From Arthrobacter psychrochitiniphilus (GTDB lineage: Bacteria > Actinomycetota > Actinomycetes > Actinomycetales > Micrococcaceae), in NCBI RefSeq assembly GCF_003185915.1, contig NZ_QHLZ01000001.1, positions 729,995-793,994 on the forward strand: a stretch of 64,000 bases of DNA, given 5' to 3'. Below the pieces are notes generated by a model. It was not told the origin of the DNA. It saw only the letters and a program-made list of their open reading frames with translations, and did no database searches. Below, in pieces: positions 1 to 8,761 of the stretch. The position numbers and the translations under genes are program-made. The stretch's first letter is position 1. Each line of letters starts with the position of its first letter.

Positions 1-1323
1 GCACAGCTGGATAAAGTGAGCTGGGAGGAGATCGTCACAGCAACAGGCCTCACCGAAGCGCAGATCCGCACCACCGGCGAACGTCTCATTGCGTCCAAGG
101 CAACCGTGGTCTGCTGGGCCATGGGGCTGACCCAACACAAGCACTCGGTGGCCATGCTCCGTGACGTTGTCAACGTGCTGCTGCTGCAGGGCAACATTGG
201 TAAGCCCGGCGCCGGTGTCTGCCCCGTCCGCGGTCACTCCAACGTCCAGGGCGATAGGACCATGGGCATTTTTGAGCGCATGCCAGCCTCCTTCCTGGAT
301 GCGCTCGACGCAGAATTCTCCTTCGCCTCTCCGCGCCCAGACGGCTTTGATACCGTGGCCGCCATCGAGGCGATGCGTGATGGCAAGGCTGGAGTCTTCG
401 TAGGCATGGGTGGTAACTTTGTCCGTGCCACACCGGATTCTTCAGTCACCGAGGCCGCCCTGAACAAGCTCTCCCTGACGGCGCAAATCTCTACCAAACT
501 CAATAAGTCCCACCTGATCACGGGCCGCTCGGCGCTTATTCTGCCCACCCTGGGCCGCACCGAGCGCGATACCCAGGCCAGTGGCGATCAGCGCGTCACA
601 GTGGAGGACTCCATGAGCGCCGTACACGCCTCACGCGGGCGTCTCACACCGGCGTCGGGCATGCTGCTCTCCGAGGTGGCCATTGTCTGCCAGCTTGCCA
701 AGCTGCTGTTTTCCACAGACGACGGCGGCACCCGTCCCAATGCGCCCGTGGCCGACTGGGAAGCGCTAGCAGGGAACTACAGCCTGATCCGCTCCCACAT
801 TGCTGCAGTAGTGCCCGGATTCGAGGACTTCGAGGCGAAGATCGACGTGCCCGGCGGCTTTGTGTTGCCGCACGGCCCGCGTGATTCCCGCACCTTCACC
901 ACAGATTCCGGCCTGGCACATTTCACGGGCAATGAGATGGAGTACCCGCGGGTTCCGGAAGGGCGGCTGCTGCTGCAGACCCTGCGCTCCCACGACCAGT
1001 ACAACACCACCATTTACGGCAAGGATGACCGCTACCGCGGCATCAAGAACGGACGCCGCGTGGTGTTCGTGAACCAGAAGGATCTGGACACCTTCGGCCT
1101 TGCCGACGGCGCCATGGTTGATCTGGTCTCCGAGTGGAAGGACGGGGTGGATCGCCGCGCCCCGGGCTTTCGTGTGGTGGCGTATTCCACGCCCGTGGGC
1201 TGCGCCGCAGCGTACTATCCCGAGACGAATGTGCTGGTTCCACTGGATTCAAAGGCCGATGTCAGCGGAACTCCCACGTCAAAGTCAGTGGTGATCCGGC
1301 TGGAGCCAGTCGCCACCGATTGA
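1..1323 (+). CDS. FdhF/YdeP-like molybdopterin oxidoreductase (C-terminal part)
   Basis: The frame is open from the first base, so the gene starts before the window; 440 residues are visible of a family that usually has about 750. The segment MGGNFVRATPD, then a stretch with TLGRTERD and VEDSMSAVHASRGRL, matches the late catalytic region of the FdhF/YdeP group of the DMSO-reductase superfamily. The end (YNTTIYGKDDRYRGI onward, roughly residues 330-440) fits a molybdopterin-dinucleotide binding domain. The family binds bis-MGD and is often annotated as formate dehydrogenase alpha, but the substrate is not settled for YdeP-type proteins. The convergent mobA-DUF6457-moeA operon that would make its cofactor lies 1.5 kb away, which supports the assignment. 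Family confidence is high; substrate is unknown. Confidence 0.88.
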   Translation, partial: AQLDKVSWEEIVTATGLTEAQIRTTGERLIASKATVVCWAMGLTQHKHSVAMLRDVVNVLLLQGNIGKPGAGVCPVRGHSNVQGDRTMGIFERMPASFLDALDAEFSFASPRPDGFDTVAAIEAMRDGKAGVFVGMGGNFVRATPDSSVTEAALNKLSLTAQISTKLNKSHLITGRSALILPTLGRTERDTQASGDQRVTVEDSMSAVHASRGRLTPASGMLLSEVAIVCQLAKLLFSTDDGGTRPNAPVADWEALAGNYSLIRSHIAAVVPGFEDFEAKIDVPGGFVLPHGPRDSRTFTTDSGLAHFTGNEMEYPRVPEGRLLLQTLRSHDQYNTTIYGKDDRYRGIKNGRRVVFVNQKDLDTFGLADGAMVDLVSEWKDGVDRRAPGFRVVAYSTPVGCAAAYYPETNVLVPLDSKADVSGTPTSKSVVIRLEPVATD

Positions 1324-1332
1324 GCCCGTCAC

Positions 1333-1430
1333 CGCTGATTCAGCCCGCCGGAATCAGCGCCCAGCGCTGTTTGTTCCCGCCGGAATCAGGGCCCAGCGCT
1401 GATTGAACCCACTGGAATCAGGCCAGTGGA
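1333..1430. repeat. Three imperfect 32-bp direct repeats with a hairpin, after the oxidoreductase
   Basis: Units at 1335-1366, 1367-1398 and 1399-1430 share the core ggaatcag and the tail gcccagcg, decaying in the third. The first unit also forms a 9-bp stem (cgctgattc, 1333-1341, with gaatcagcg, 1351-1359) ten bases after the stop codon, so it may end the upstream transcript, although no T-run follows. The rest of 1431-1677 shows only the long palindrome at 1506-1563 and no gene. Confidence 0.6.
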
Positions 1431-1505
1431 TCGTGGGCAGCACTGTCCTAGTGCTCACACTCGCCATTTCTTCCCGTTCCGCCCCACTCCGCCAGCATTC
1501 CTCCC

Positions 1506-1563
1506 TTGATCCGTGAGAAAAGGTCGCTTTCACGGGTGAGAGCGACCTTTTCTCACGGATCAA
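1506..1563. repeat. Perfect 23-bp inverted repeat upstream of the nuclease gene
   Basis: The left arm at 1506-1528 and right arm at 1541-1563 are exact reverse complements around a 12-base loop. The core ccgtgagaaaaggt recurs in the palindrome at 2692-2749 on the other side of the gene. It could be a repetitive extragenic palindrome, a terminator or a recognition site. It is too perfect to be chance. Confidence 0.85.
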
Positions 1564-1677
1564 TTTCGGATAACGGCGACTCGGGCTTCGGGAATCTCTC
1601 CCTTCTTTCCTCCACAGCAGCAGCGCTTTGCCAAGTGATGCACAAAAGCCACGAGCTAGCTGGGATGCGCCGCCTAA

Positions 1678-2688
1678 ATGGTCCTCAATAAGGACATGAG
1701 AAATCCACAGCAGCTCCCCTGGAACCTAGCCGGGAAGCCATTCACACTGACTCAAGCCCGCCAAGCCGGTATAAGCCGAGGTAGAACCCGGGCCTCAGAC
1801 CTGTGGACACCATGCCGGGAAGTACGTATGCCTCAAGGCATGAACGTTAGCCTCCTTGATAGCTGCCGGGCCATCACGTCCGTGACTAACTCAAGTCTCA
1901 TCAGCCACATCACAGCAGCAAAGCTTCATCAATTCCGGCTCCCCCTCCGGTATCTCACTAATGAAGAGATCCACTTGTCCAAGAATCTTGGACAAGGCAG
2001 ACCACAGCGCAGCCGAGTTCACGGTCATGAGCTGTCCCTGACCGCCCGTGATTACGCCATGGTTGAAGGTATTCCCGTCACATCCGTTCAAAGAACGCTG
2101 GTGGACATTGCAGCAATTCTCACGGTCAATGAACTGGTTGCTGTTGCCGACCAGATCGTTTGTGCCCATAACCTGCATTTTGGTCCCAGAAAGCTCCCGC
2201 TAGTGGAAATCAGTGAACTGAATGCGTACATTGCCCAGCACCCACACCAGCGCGGCATACGCACGCTCACGGCAGCCATGAAGCTGGTGCGGGTGGGCGC
2301 AGATTCAGCACCGGAGACCCAGCTCAGGCTGTCCATCCAACGTTCAGGGCTCCCAGAATTCATCTGTAACTTTGAAATTAGGGATAATGCCGGGAACCCT
2401 AAAATTGCTCCAGATTTGTCATGCCCTCGGTACCGTACGTGCGCAGAATATGATGGCGCACATCATCTAAGTGCCGAACAACAATCAAAGGACCATGACC
2501 GCAACTTTCTCACCAGTACGCTGGGGTGGCACCAGGCCGTGATCAACAAGAACGATATGGGAAATGGCGCCCGAGTCGCAATTATCAAAATAGCGCGGAT
2601 GCTAGTTCTCGGCGGGTGGAATGATCCGGAAAATTTGGCCAAAGGCTCACTGCTTGGCCAGCTGCATGTCCGCAAGGACGTCTTCTGA
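1678..2688 (+). CDS. AbiEi-like / Vsr-type PD-(D/E)XK nuclease family protein
   Basis: The 336-residue product resembles a family common in Micrococcaceae genomes: an N-terminal winged-helix part related to AbiEi antitoxins, and a C-terminal Vsr-like nuclease domain. The C-terminal motif is visible around residues 240-285: a PDL, then CAEYDGAHH, then a charged stretch ending in TLGWHQAV, which matches the acidic and histidine positions of these nucleases. The start is uncertain; an ATG at 1696 is also possible and neither has a strong ribosome site. Base composition is noticeably more AT-rich than the neighbours, and the gene is bracketed by two related palindromes, both of which suggest horizontal acquisition. 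Biological role is unknown; no partner toxin or methylase is adjacent. Confidence 0.7.
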   Translation: MVLNKDMRNPQQLPWNLAGKPFTLTQARQAGISRGRTRASDLWTPCREVRMPQGMNVSLLDSCRAITSVTNSSLISHITAAKLHQFRLPLRYLTNEEIHLSKNLGQGRPQRSRVHGHELSLTARDYAMVEGIPVTSVQRTLVDIAAILTVNELVAVADQIVCAHNLHFGPRKLPLVEISELNAYIAQHPHQRGIRTLTAAMKLVRVGADSAPETQLRLSIQRSGLPEFICNFEIRDNAGNPKIAPDLSCPRYRTCAEYDGAHHLSAEQQSKDHDRNFLTSTLGWHQAVINKNDMGNGARVAIIKIARMLVLGGWNDPENLAKGSLLGQLHVRKDVF

Positions 2689-2691
2689 GAA

Positions 2692-2764
2692 TTCACCCGT
2701 GAGAAAAGGCTGCTCTAGCCCCACAGAGCAACCTTTTCTCACGGGTCAATGCAGCGCTGGGCGC
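2692..2764. repeat. 25-bp inverted repeat plus 13-bp element downstream of the nuclease gene
   Basis: Arms at 2692-2716 and 2725-2749 pair with two mismatches around an 8-base loop and share ccgtgagaaaagg with the palindrome at 1506-1563. Just outside it, cagcgctgggcgc (2752-2764) is the exact reverse complement of gcgcccagcgctg at 1357-1369. The hairpin begins four bases after the nuclease stop codon, so it may also act as its terminator. Confidence 0.75.
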
Positions 2765-2805
2765 TCATCCAGCCGGGCAAGCGAATTCGACTTCCGTGAC
2801 GGTGT

Positions 2806-4092
2806 TTACTTCCACGGCAGGTGCATGGCAGGCAAACTCTCACCCATCTTGGCTCCGTGCGGCAACACCGCCATGAGGCCATCGGCCGCTGCGAGTCCGC
2901 GCATCATGGCGGAGTCCGTATGGGCACAAGGTGAGGCCAGGCCGTACACCAGCCGGTAGGGCATGAGCCGGGTGGGCCCGTGGAATTCTTTGATGGGCGC
3001 TCCACACCGCACCTCTGTCAACGCAGGCTTCGCCATACTACCGAGCCGCGCCAGCAGCGGCGCTCCCAAGGTCATGAGCCCCACCATGGCCGCCAACGGG
3101 TTCCCCGGCAAGCCTACAATGAAGCGCCCATCCGGCAGTTCCGCCAGCAGGGTGGGGTGTCCGGGACGCATGGCGATCTGCGGGACGTGAAAAATTCCGC
3201 CCATGGCCGTGATGGCTGCACGCAGGAAATCGGCGCTGGAATGTCCTGTTGCGCCCGTGGTAATTACGACGTCGGCCGGGTCCTCTTCGTCGTCGGCCAG
3301 CGCATCCAGCATGGAGACAAGGTTATCTGCGGCCCGTTGCAGGCCCACTACGGTACCGCCCAGTAGGCTGAGAACGGCGCCCAGCTGAGGCGAGAAGGCA
3401 TCCCGTACAAAACCAGGTTCAGGCACTCCTGCGGACACCACCTCATCTCCCGTCAGGACAATCTTGACGGCGGGCCGCCCCATCACGGGAAGTTCGTCGA
3501 GTCCGCCCAGGGCGGCCAGTGATACGTGTGCCGGGTTCAGCATGACTCCTGCCTTGATCAGCAATTCCGCTTCAGCAGCCTCCTGACCAGCAGGGCGGAT
3601 GTGCTGGCCGTTTTTTGGCTCTCCCGGACGGGCACCAGCCCCACGCACCAAAATCGGCAGGCTATCCTCGTCGGTGGAGATCTCGCCCGATTCGCTGCGC
3701 AGCACAGCCTTGGCGCCGGGAGGAATCAGCCCACCGGTGACTATAGGTGCGGCCTGCCCCGGGGTGATCCGACTGCCCTTCTCGGCCAGAATCCATGGCG
3801 GACTCCCCGCAACCGCCCACCCATCCATGGCTGAGGATGCATAGTGTGGCATGGCGTGGCAGGAGACTACATCTGCCGCGAGAATTCGCCCCACAGCCAG
3901 TGCGAGTGGAACAGTGTGGGCAGCCAAAGGACGGGCCACACTCCACGCGTGATCGCGGGCTTCGATCCACGTAAGGGGCAGCGCCCGCGACTTCGCAGCC
4001 TGCGCGGCAACCCCCTCAGCGGCTGTTGCCTGGGCAACCCCCTCAGGGGCATCTCTGGCAACCTCCCCGGCTGCCATACTGGCACGATTCAT
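2806..4092 (-). CDS. moeA: Molybdopterin molybdenumtransferase MoeA
   Basis: MoeA inserts molybdate into adenylylated molybdopterin to give Moco. The 428-residue product has the MoeA N-terminal hallmark SAMDGWAV near residue 87, a beta-barrel region with GGLIPPGA, and the MoCF-binding domain with ITTGATGHSSADFL, AMRPGHPTL and GLPGNPLAAMVG. The C-terminal domain IV follows. The first 35 residues are a low-complexity Ala/Glu extension, so translation may begin further in. It is the last gene of a mobA-DUF6457-moeA operon on the minus strand, 10 bases after DUF6457. The convergent molybdoenzyme at the left edge is a plausible client. Confidence 0.93.
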   Translation of the reverse strand: MNRASMAAGEVARDAPEGVAQATAAEGVAAQAAKSRALPLTWIEARDHAWSVARPLAAHTVPLALAVGRILAADVVSCHAMPHYASSAMDGWAVAGSPPWILAEKGSRITPGQAAPIVTGGLIPPGAKAVLRSESGEISTDEDSLPILVRGAGARPGEPKNGQHIRPAGQEAAEAELLIKAGVMLNPAHVSLAALGGLDELPVMGRPAVKIVLTGDEVVSAGVPEPGFVRDAFSPQLGAVLSLLGGTVVGLQRAADNLVSMLDALADDEEDPADVVITTGATGHSSADFLRAAITAMGGIFHVPQIAMRPGHPTLLAELPDGRFIVGLPGNPLAAMVGLMTLGAPLLARLGSMAKPALTEVRCGAPIKEFHGPTRLMPYRLVYGLASPCAHTDSAMMRGLAAADGLMAVLPHGAKMGESLPAMHLPWK

Positions 4093-4102
4093 CTTGGTCG
4101 CC

Positions 4103-4441
4103 CTATTGTCCTGCGGAGTCAGTGGAGTCAGTAGCGCCTGCGGAGTCAGTGGCGCCAGTGGCGTCTTCAGCCGCGGGCGCCTGTGCTGCCGCCAACTGCT
4201 TCGCCATCCGAAGAGTTACCTTCATGGCTGCCTCCTCGGTGGCCTGGCCCGAACCTGCTGCCAAACCGGCAGCCAACCCGGCAATGAAGGTGGTCAGCGG
4301 TGCTGCCGGACGCACGATTGAATGCGCCGCAACCCCTGCCACGTTTAAGACAGCGTGCACGTCGACCTCAAGGTCACCAATTTCAAAGGCATCCAGCAAT
4401 GTATGCGTCCACTTTTGCAATAATTCGTCGTGATCTTCCAA
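4103..4441 (-). CDS. DUF6457 domain protein
   Basis: A 112-residue protein beginning with TTG, preceded by a ggaagga ribosome site. The N-terminal 85 residues match the small DUF6457 proteins that sit between mobA-like and moeA-like genes in Micrococcaceae. The tail is a repetitive Ala/Thr/Asp/Ser stretch (AGATDSTDSAGQ). There is no signal peptide or membrane segment. The gene starts four bases after the mobA stop and ends ten bases before moeA, so all three are almost certainly co-transcribed. A role in molybdenum cofactor metabolism is inferred from position only. Confidence 0.75.
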   Translation of the reverse strand: MEDHDELLQKWTHTLLDAFEIGDLEVDVHAVLNVAGVAAHSIVRPAAPLTTFIAGLAAGLAAGSGQATEEAAMKVTLRMAKQLAAAQAPAAEDATGATDSAGATDSTDSAGQ

Positions 4442-4444
4442 CGC

Positions 4445-5131
4445 TCATCCTTCCGCAGCGGGCGGCCCGGCCGCGATCCCCTGCGAACGGGCGTCCGCCC
4501 AAGTATCAATGTCTGCCGTCAGCTGCGCTGGTACAGCAACCTCCAACATGTTCAGCCTAGCAATCAGGGAGAAAACCGAAGCATTCTCCAGTCTGTGTGA
4601 TGCCCGCGCCGCATCAGCCGCCGCACGTAGTTCCGCCAGCGGGTAGATGGCCGCCAACGGCTGCTGCTTGCCCGCAGCCACAGCCATGACCCCCTCACCG
4701 GGCGAACAATCAGCAAGTTTTGCCACCAAAAAACGTGCCACCTCGCCAGCATGGGGCATGTCGCAGGCAAGGACTAAAACATGCCCGGACTCTCCTGCCA
4801 AAGCTCCTGTACCCGCAGCAATGCCGGCCGCCGGACCGCAATAGGGCGGGTTCTCCTGCACCGCCACCGCCTGCCCGCGGTGTTTGGCAGTTGCCAGCCA
4901 GCCAGCAATCTTCTCCACTGGACCCACGACGGCGATGCCACCGTCGCCTTTTCCTGCCCCGGACGCCGTGGTCCGGTGGGCTGCGATGACGCACGCGGCA
5001 GCGTCCACCGTGCGTGCCAGTAGCGTTTGTTCCTCGAGCATGAGCCCCGCTTTGGCCACCCCGCCCAGTCTTCGCGAGAGTCCGCCGGCCAGGATCAGGG
5101 CGTGCAAATCTCCTCCGTCAATGTCAGTCAT
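4445..5131 (-). CDS. mobA: MobA-like NTP transferase (molybdenum cofactor guanylyltransferase)
   Basis: MobA-type enzymes transfer GMP from GTP to molybdopterin. The 228-residue product opens with the nucleotide-binding motif LILAGGLSRRLGG at residues 12-24 followed by a lysine, and has the metal-binding segment LVLACDMPHAGEV near residue 120. Length is a little above the usual 190-210. An Ala/Gly-rich tail follows the domain. It is the first gene of the mobA-DUF6457-moeA operon. Members of this family can also make the cytosine dinucleotide (MocA), so the base used is inferred rather than seen. Confidence 0.85.
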   Translation of the reverse strand: MTDIDGGDLHALILAGGLSRRLGGVAKAGLMLEEQTLLARTVDAAACVIAAHRTTASGAGKGDGGIAVVGPVEKIAGWLATAKHRGQAVAVQENPPYCGPAAGIAAGTGALAGESGHVLVLACDMPHAGEVARFLVAKLADCSPGEGVMAVAAGKQQPLAAIYPLAELRAAADAARASHRLENASVFSLIARLNMLEVAVPAQLTADIDTWADARSQGIAAGPPAAEG

Positions 5132-5218
5132 GGGGCCATAGTATCGGCACTGAGCAGCTGAGAATTCTCCACACCCTCAAGAGCTCAGCGAAAAATGAAA
5201 AAGTATTTGTGCACTCAT

Positions 5219-5230
5219 TGCAAATTTGCA
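5219..5230. promoter_or_regulatory. Candidate TetR operator tgcaaatttgca
   Basis: A perfect 12-bp palindrome lying 75 bases before the start of the TetR gene at 5306. A similar palindrome (ttgcacaagtgcaa) lies before the paralogous TetR gene at 49.8 kb, which makes an autoregulatory operator likely. Confidence 0.55.
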
Positions 5231-5305
5231 GGAACTGCAATTATTCTGACTTTGTGCCCAACGGAACAGCGTGGCACAGACTGCGCACCTTATTTTGGAG
5301 CCGTC

Positions 5306-5986
5306 ATGAAAATTGATCTGCCGAACCACACAGCATCTCAACTCTGCTCCGATGATGATTCCGATCAGCATTCTTTGCGGAGTAGAAAACGTGCCGCGAC
5401 CCGCCTCACCATTCGCCGCGAAGCCATTGCACTGGGACTAGCCCACGGCTATGAAAACGTCACAGTGGAGATGATCTGTGCCGCAAGTACCGTCTCCCCG
5501 CGCACCTTCTTCAACTACTTTGGCAGCAAGGAAGGCGCCTACATTAGTGCCCATAAGCCACTGCCCACGGCGCAACAACACAGGGACTTCGTGGAAGGCG
5601 CCGGGCCCAGTGTGTTCCGTGAACTCTTTGAACTCATCTGCGGCACCTTCCTCGCAGCGGAAACGGATCTGGAACTGTTCCAGGGCAGGCACCGCCTCAT
5701 CTACCAAACACCCGAGCTGCTAAATAGGGAAAAGTCCCGCATCAGTGAAATGGAAGAAATCTTTGCGGGGTACGTTCTGGAGCGTTTCCAGCACGAGGGG
5801 CGCAGCACCACGGACACCCCGGATCTCGAGGACGAGGCGCATATGGTGGTTGCCCTGGCCTCAGGGGCTCTGCGGTTTGCCTTGCAAAAATGGGTTGCTG
5901 GCAATTTCACCTCGACTAGGGAAACACTCATGCGCACCACCTCCGCACTGATCCAGCGGGTCACCACCAACGAACACTGGCCCTGA
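5306..5986 (+). CDS. TetR family transcriptional regulator
   Basis: The 226-residue regulator has an N-terminal TetR helix-turn-helix: RLTIRREAIALGLAHG, a recognition region with SPRTFFNYFGSKEGAY, and then an all-helical ligand-binding half. The start at 5306 was preferred over earlier in-frame starts because ggag lies five bases upstream and the HTH then sits at the usual distance from the N terminus. It lies 140 bases before, and on the same strand as, a 14-TM efflux pump, and the pair is paralogous to the TetR-MFS pair at 47.5-49.8 kb. It probably represses the pump and itself through the palindrome at 5219-5230. The inducer is unknown. Confidence 0.9.
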   Translation: MKIDLPNHTASQLCSDDDSDQHSLRSRKRAATRLTIRREAIALGLAHGYENVTVEMICAASTVSPRTFFNYFGSKEGAYISAHKPLPTAQQHRDFVEGAGPSVFRELFELICGTFLAAETDLELFQGRHRLIYQTPELLNREKSRISEMEEIFAGYVLERFQHEGRSTTDTPDLEDEAHMVVALASGALRFALQKWVAGNFTSTRETLMRTTSALIQRVTTNEHWP

Positions 5987-6126
5987 GCACTCAGGCGCCC
6001 GCCGCCTGGCCCGCCCCCCAACGCAAAGCCGGCGTGACCGGCCAAGGCGACGGCACGGCGTCGTACTACTTTTGACAATAGATACCCAAAAACTCCTGCA
6101 CATCATCCGGCCGCTAGGAATCAGCC

Positions 6127-7806
6127 ATGACTTTAACTACCAAAATTGTGAATCCACCCGCAGCATCGGATCGCCGCAGCATTCTCCTGGTTTTCGCAGG
6201 ACTGATGTTGACCATGCTGTTGGCCTCCCTTGACCAAACCATTTTCAGCACGGCGCTTCCCACCATTGTTGGCGAGCTCAATGGCGTCAACGAGATGCTG
6301 TGGGTCATCACGATCTACATTTTGGCCTCCACCATCATGCTTCCCATTTACGGCAAACTGGGCGATCTCATGGGCCGTAAAGGCCTCTTCATTGGGGCCA
6401 TCTCAGTGTTCATTCTCGGTTCGATCGTGGGCGGCCTGGCACCTGACATGACGTGGCTGATCATAGGCCGCGGTGTTCAGGGCCTCGGTGGCGGCGGTTT
6501 GATGCTGCTCTCTCAAGCCATCATTGCCGATGTTGTTCCCGCCCGTGAACGTGGCCGGTACATGGGTATCCTAGGTGGCGTGTTTGCCCTATCCTCGGTG
6601 GCCGGGCCGCTGCTGGGCGGCTGGTTCACCGACGGGATCGGCTGGCGGTGGGGCCTGTGGATGAACATCCCGCTGGGCTTGCTCGCCATTGTCTGCGCCA
6701 TCTTCTTCCTGCGACTGCCGGCCCATCCAAAGGTTAAGGTCCGTGTGGATGTGGCTGGCATGGCACTTCTTGGCATCACCTCCACGCTTCTGGTACTGGT
6801 CAGTACGTGGGGCGGCACCAAGTACAGCTGGGGTTCCCCGCAGATCATTGGTATGAGTGCAGGCACGGTACTTGCCGCCTGCCTGTTCGTCTGGGTGGAG
6901 AGTAGGGCTGAGCATCCCATCATGTCACTGCACCTCTTCAAGGACCGCAACTTTAACCTAACGACGGCGGCCGGGCTCATCACCGGAATTGCCATGTTCG
7001 GCACACTGGCCTACATGCCCACGTTCTTGCAGATGGTCACGGGAGCCAATGCCACCCAGGCAGGCTTCCTCATGATCCCCATGATGGCTGGCTTGCTGGT
7101 CACCTCGATCCTGTCGGGGCAGATCGTCAGCCGCACCGGGCGGTACAAGTGGCTCCCTGTTGCGGGCATGTTCATTGTGGCTATTGCCTTGGTACTGCTC
7201 TCCACCATGTCCGCCACCATGCAGGTCTGGTTGATCTGCTGCTACCTGGCCCTTATGGGAATTGGACTGGGCACCTCAATGCAGATTCTGGTGTTGATTG
7301 TGCAAAACCAGTTCCCCAACTCGCAGGTTGGCATGGCCACCGCATCCAACAACTACTTCCGCCAGATCGGCGCTTCGCTGGGTTCTGCCGTGGTGGGGAG
7401 CCTCTTTGCTCACAGGCTGGCAACACTGCTGACAGAGCGTATCCCGGCTGGCGCGTCCGGCGGCAGCGGTAGCACCGGCATCAACTCTCTGACACCGGCT
7501 AAAGTACGGGCGCTGCCTGAGCAATTGCGCACCGTGGTGATCGGCTCCTACAGTGACGCGCTGACACCCATCTTTGTTTACATGGTGCCGCTACTTGTGC
7601 TGGCCGGAATCCTGTTAATGTTCGTCAAGGAAATTCCGCTGGCCACCTCCATCCACCATGGCGGACCCGCCGAGGATGCCCAAGGCAGGGATGGGGTGGG
7701 TGCACACGGCGCCGACGCTGAAGGTGCCGACGCGGAAGGTGCCGGTCCGGACGCTCTAGACATGCCGGATCAGGAGCTCACTGTTCATCGCATACTCCCG
7801 GCATAG
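6127..7806 (+). CDS. DHA2-family MFS multidrug efflux transporter (14 TM)
   Basis: The 559-residue membrane protein matches the EmrB/QacA drug:H+ antiporter-2 group. Visible motifs are LDQTIFSTALPTI in TM1, the motif A loop GKLGDLMGRKG, and motif C-like SSVAGPLLGGWF in TM5. The first helix is at about residues 20-40 and the last ends near residue 505. A soluble tail of about 50 residues has alternating Asp/Glu/Ala/Gly (GADAEGADAEGAG). The start has aggaat six bases upstream. It should export a hydrophobic or cationic toxic compound under control of the TetR protein just upstream. A close paralogue lies at 47.5-49.2 kb. Confidence 0.92.
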   Translation: MTLTTKIVNPPAASDRRSILLVFAGLMLTMLLASLDQTIFSTALPTIVGELNGVNEMLWVITIYILASTIMLPIYGKLGDLMGRKGLFIGAISVFILGSIVGGLAPDMTWLIIGRGVQGLGGGGLMLLSQAIIADVVPARERGRYMGILGGVFALSSVAGPLLGGWFTDGIGWRWGLWMNIPLGLLAIVCAIFFLRLPAHPKVKVRVDVAGMALLGITSTLLVLVSTWGGTKYSWGSPQIIGMSAGTVLAACLFVWVESRAEHPIMSLHLFKDRNFNLTTAAGLITGIAMFGTLAYMPTFLQMVTGANATQAGFLMIPMMAGLLVTSILSGQIVSRTGRYKWLPVAGMFIVAIALVLLSTMSATMQVWLICCYLALMGIGLGTSMQILVLIVQNQFPNSQVGMATASNNYFRQIGASLGSAVVGSLFAHRLATLLTERIPAGASGGSGSTGINSLTPAKVRALPEQLRTVVIGSYSDALTPIFVYMVPLLVLAGILLMFVKEIPLATSIHHGGPAEDAQGRDGVGAHGADAEGADAEGAGPDALDMPDQELTVHRILPA

Positions 7807-7900
7807 ACGCGCGGAATACTTCCCAGGTAGCCGAATGCTCACAGCGCTCGAATATTCGGGGACCGCGGGTACTCCCCGGATAGACGAGGGATTAAATGCC

Positions 7901-7926
7901 AAAGCCCCGTCGAATGACGGGGCTTT
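7901..7926. terminator. Bidirectional terminator
   Basis: An 11-bp stem (aaagccccgtc and gacggggcttt) with a 4-base loop sits between the convergent efflux pump and NlpC/P60 genes. The A and T tracts at both stem ends fit rho-independent termination in either direction. Confidence 0.85.
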
Positions 7927-7947
7927 GAGCACGAAAGCTGGTACTAC

Positions 7948-8745
7948 TTAGTGACCCACTGCAATGAAGACCGGTGCCGAGGCTCCCGGTATGCTGGCTC
8001 CGGCGATCTGGGTGTTTCCCATGTAACCGCCGTGAACTGCCTGGCCGTTGCCAATGTAAACAGCAATGTGGGCCAGGCCCACGCCACCATCTGCATAGTA
8101 AATCAAGTCGCCGGGCTGGGCTTCGCCCTGGGATACTAGACGGCCCTTGTTCAGGTAGTCACCAGGCCAGCCTACCCAGGAAATCCCTGCAGCAGACAGA
8201 GCGTTGCGGACCAGCGCGGTGCAGTCCTGAACCACACCAAGCTGAGCCAAGGCAGCGCTGGCAATGATTGAGCCGACTCCGCTATTGGCTACTACCTTGG
8301 GAGCTTCCGGCTCAGGGCTAGCAACGGTAAGCGTCGGAGCTGTTGCTGCTGTTGCTGCTTCTGCTACTGCAGGCGCTGCTACCGCTTCAACTTCGCTGGA
8401 CTGGGCCTCTACAACTGCCGGCTCTTCAACTACTACAGGAGCCGGGGTGGAGGTGATGGCGGGGGTGGCGAAGGAAATCTTCACCGTGGATGCTGCCGTG
8501 ATCGCGGAAGCAAGTTCCGTGTTCAGGTTCAGCGTGGTAGCACCGTCGGAAGCGCGCTCCACGGTGGGAGTTGCAGCGTTTGCGGCGATACCTGAAGTCA
8601 GTACCAATCCTGACGCTGCTGCGATTACAGCGGCCTGACGACCAACCCCACCGACATTGAAACTGACGGCTTTCGTGAGGGTGGAGATCGGACTGGTCTT
8701 AACAACCTCGGCGCGGTGGCGCCCGAGGGCAGTGTTTGAAGCCAA
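7948..8745 (-). CDS. Secreted NlpC/P60-family peptidoglycan hydrolase
   Basis: NlpC/P60 proteins cleave peptide stems of peptidoglycan. The 265-residue product starts with TTG at 8745, chosen because ggagagga lies seven bases upstream and because the riboswitch ends just before it; earlier GTG frames fall inside the riboswitch. A basic N-terminal segment and a hydrophobic stretch (AAVIAAASGLVLTSGIAANA) form a signal peptide with an extended n-region. A Pro/Ala/Thr/Val-rich linker follows. The C-terminal domain (from about residue 160) has the catalytic Cys in DCTALV (C175), His in GLAHIAVYIG (H226) and a third polar residue, H238. The domain is short, with DCT where most have DCS. Expression should be governed by the c-di-AMP riboswitch in its leader. 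Confidence 0.88.
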   Translation of the reverse strand: MASNTALGRHRAEVVKTSPISTLTKAVSFNVGGVGRQAAVIAAASGLVLTSGIAANAATPTVERASDGATTLNLNTELASAITAASTVKISFATPAITSTPAPVVVEEPAVVEAQSSEVEAVAAPAVAEAATAATAPTLTVASPEPEAPKVVANSGVGSIIASAALAQLGVVQDCTALVRNALSAAGISWVGWPGDYLNKGRLVSQGEAQPGDLIYYADGGVGLAHIAVYIGNGQAVHGGYMGNTQIAGASIPGASAPVFIAVGH

Positions 8746-8761
8746 GAAGGATTCCTCTCCC

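Noticed and set aside
1506..2749. The two palindromes as terminal inverted repeats of an insertion sequence
   Set aside because: Each is itself a full palindrome, no transposase is encoded and no target-site duplication was seen.
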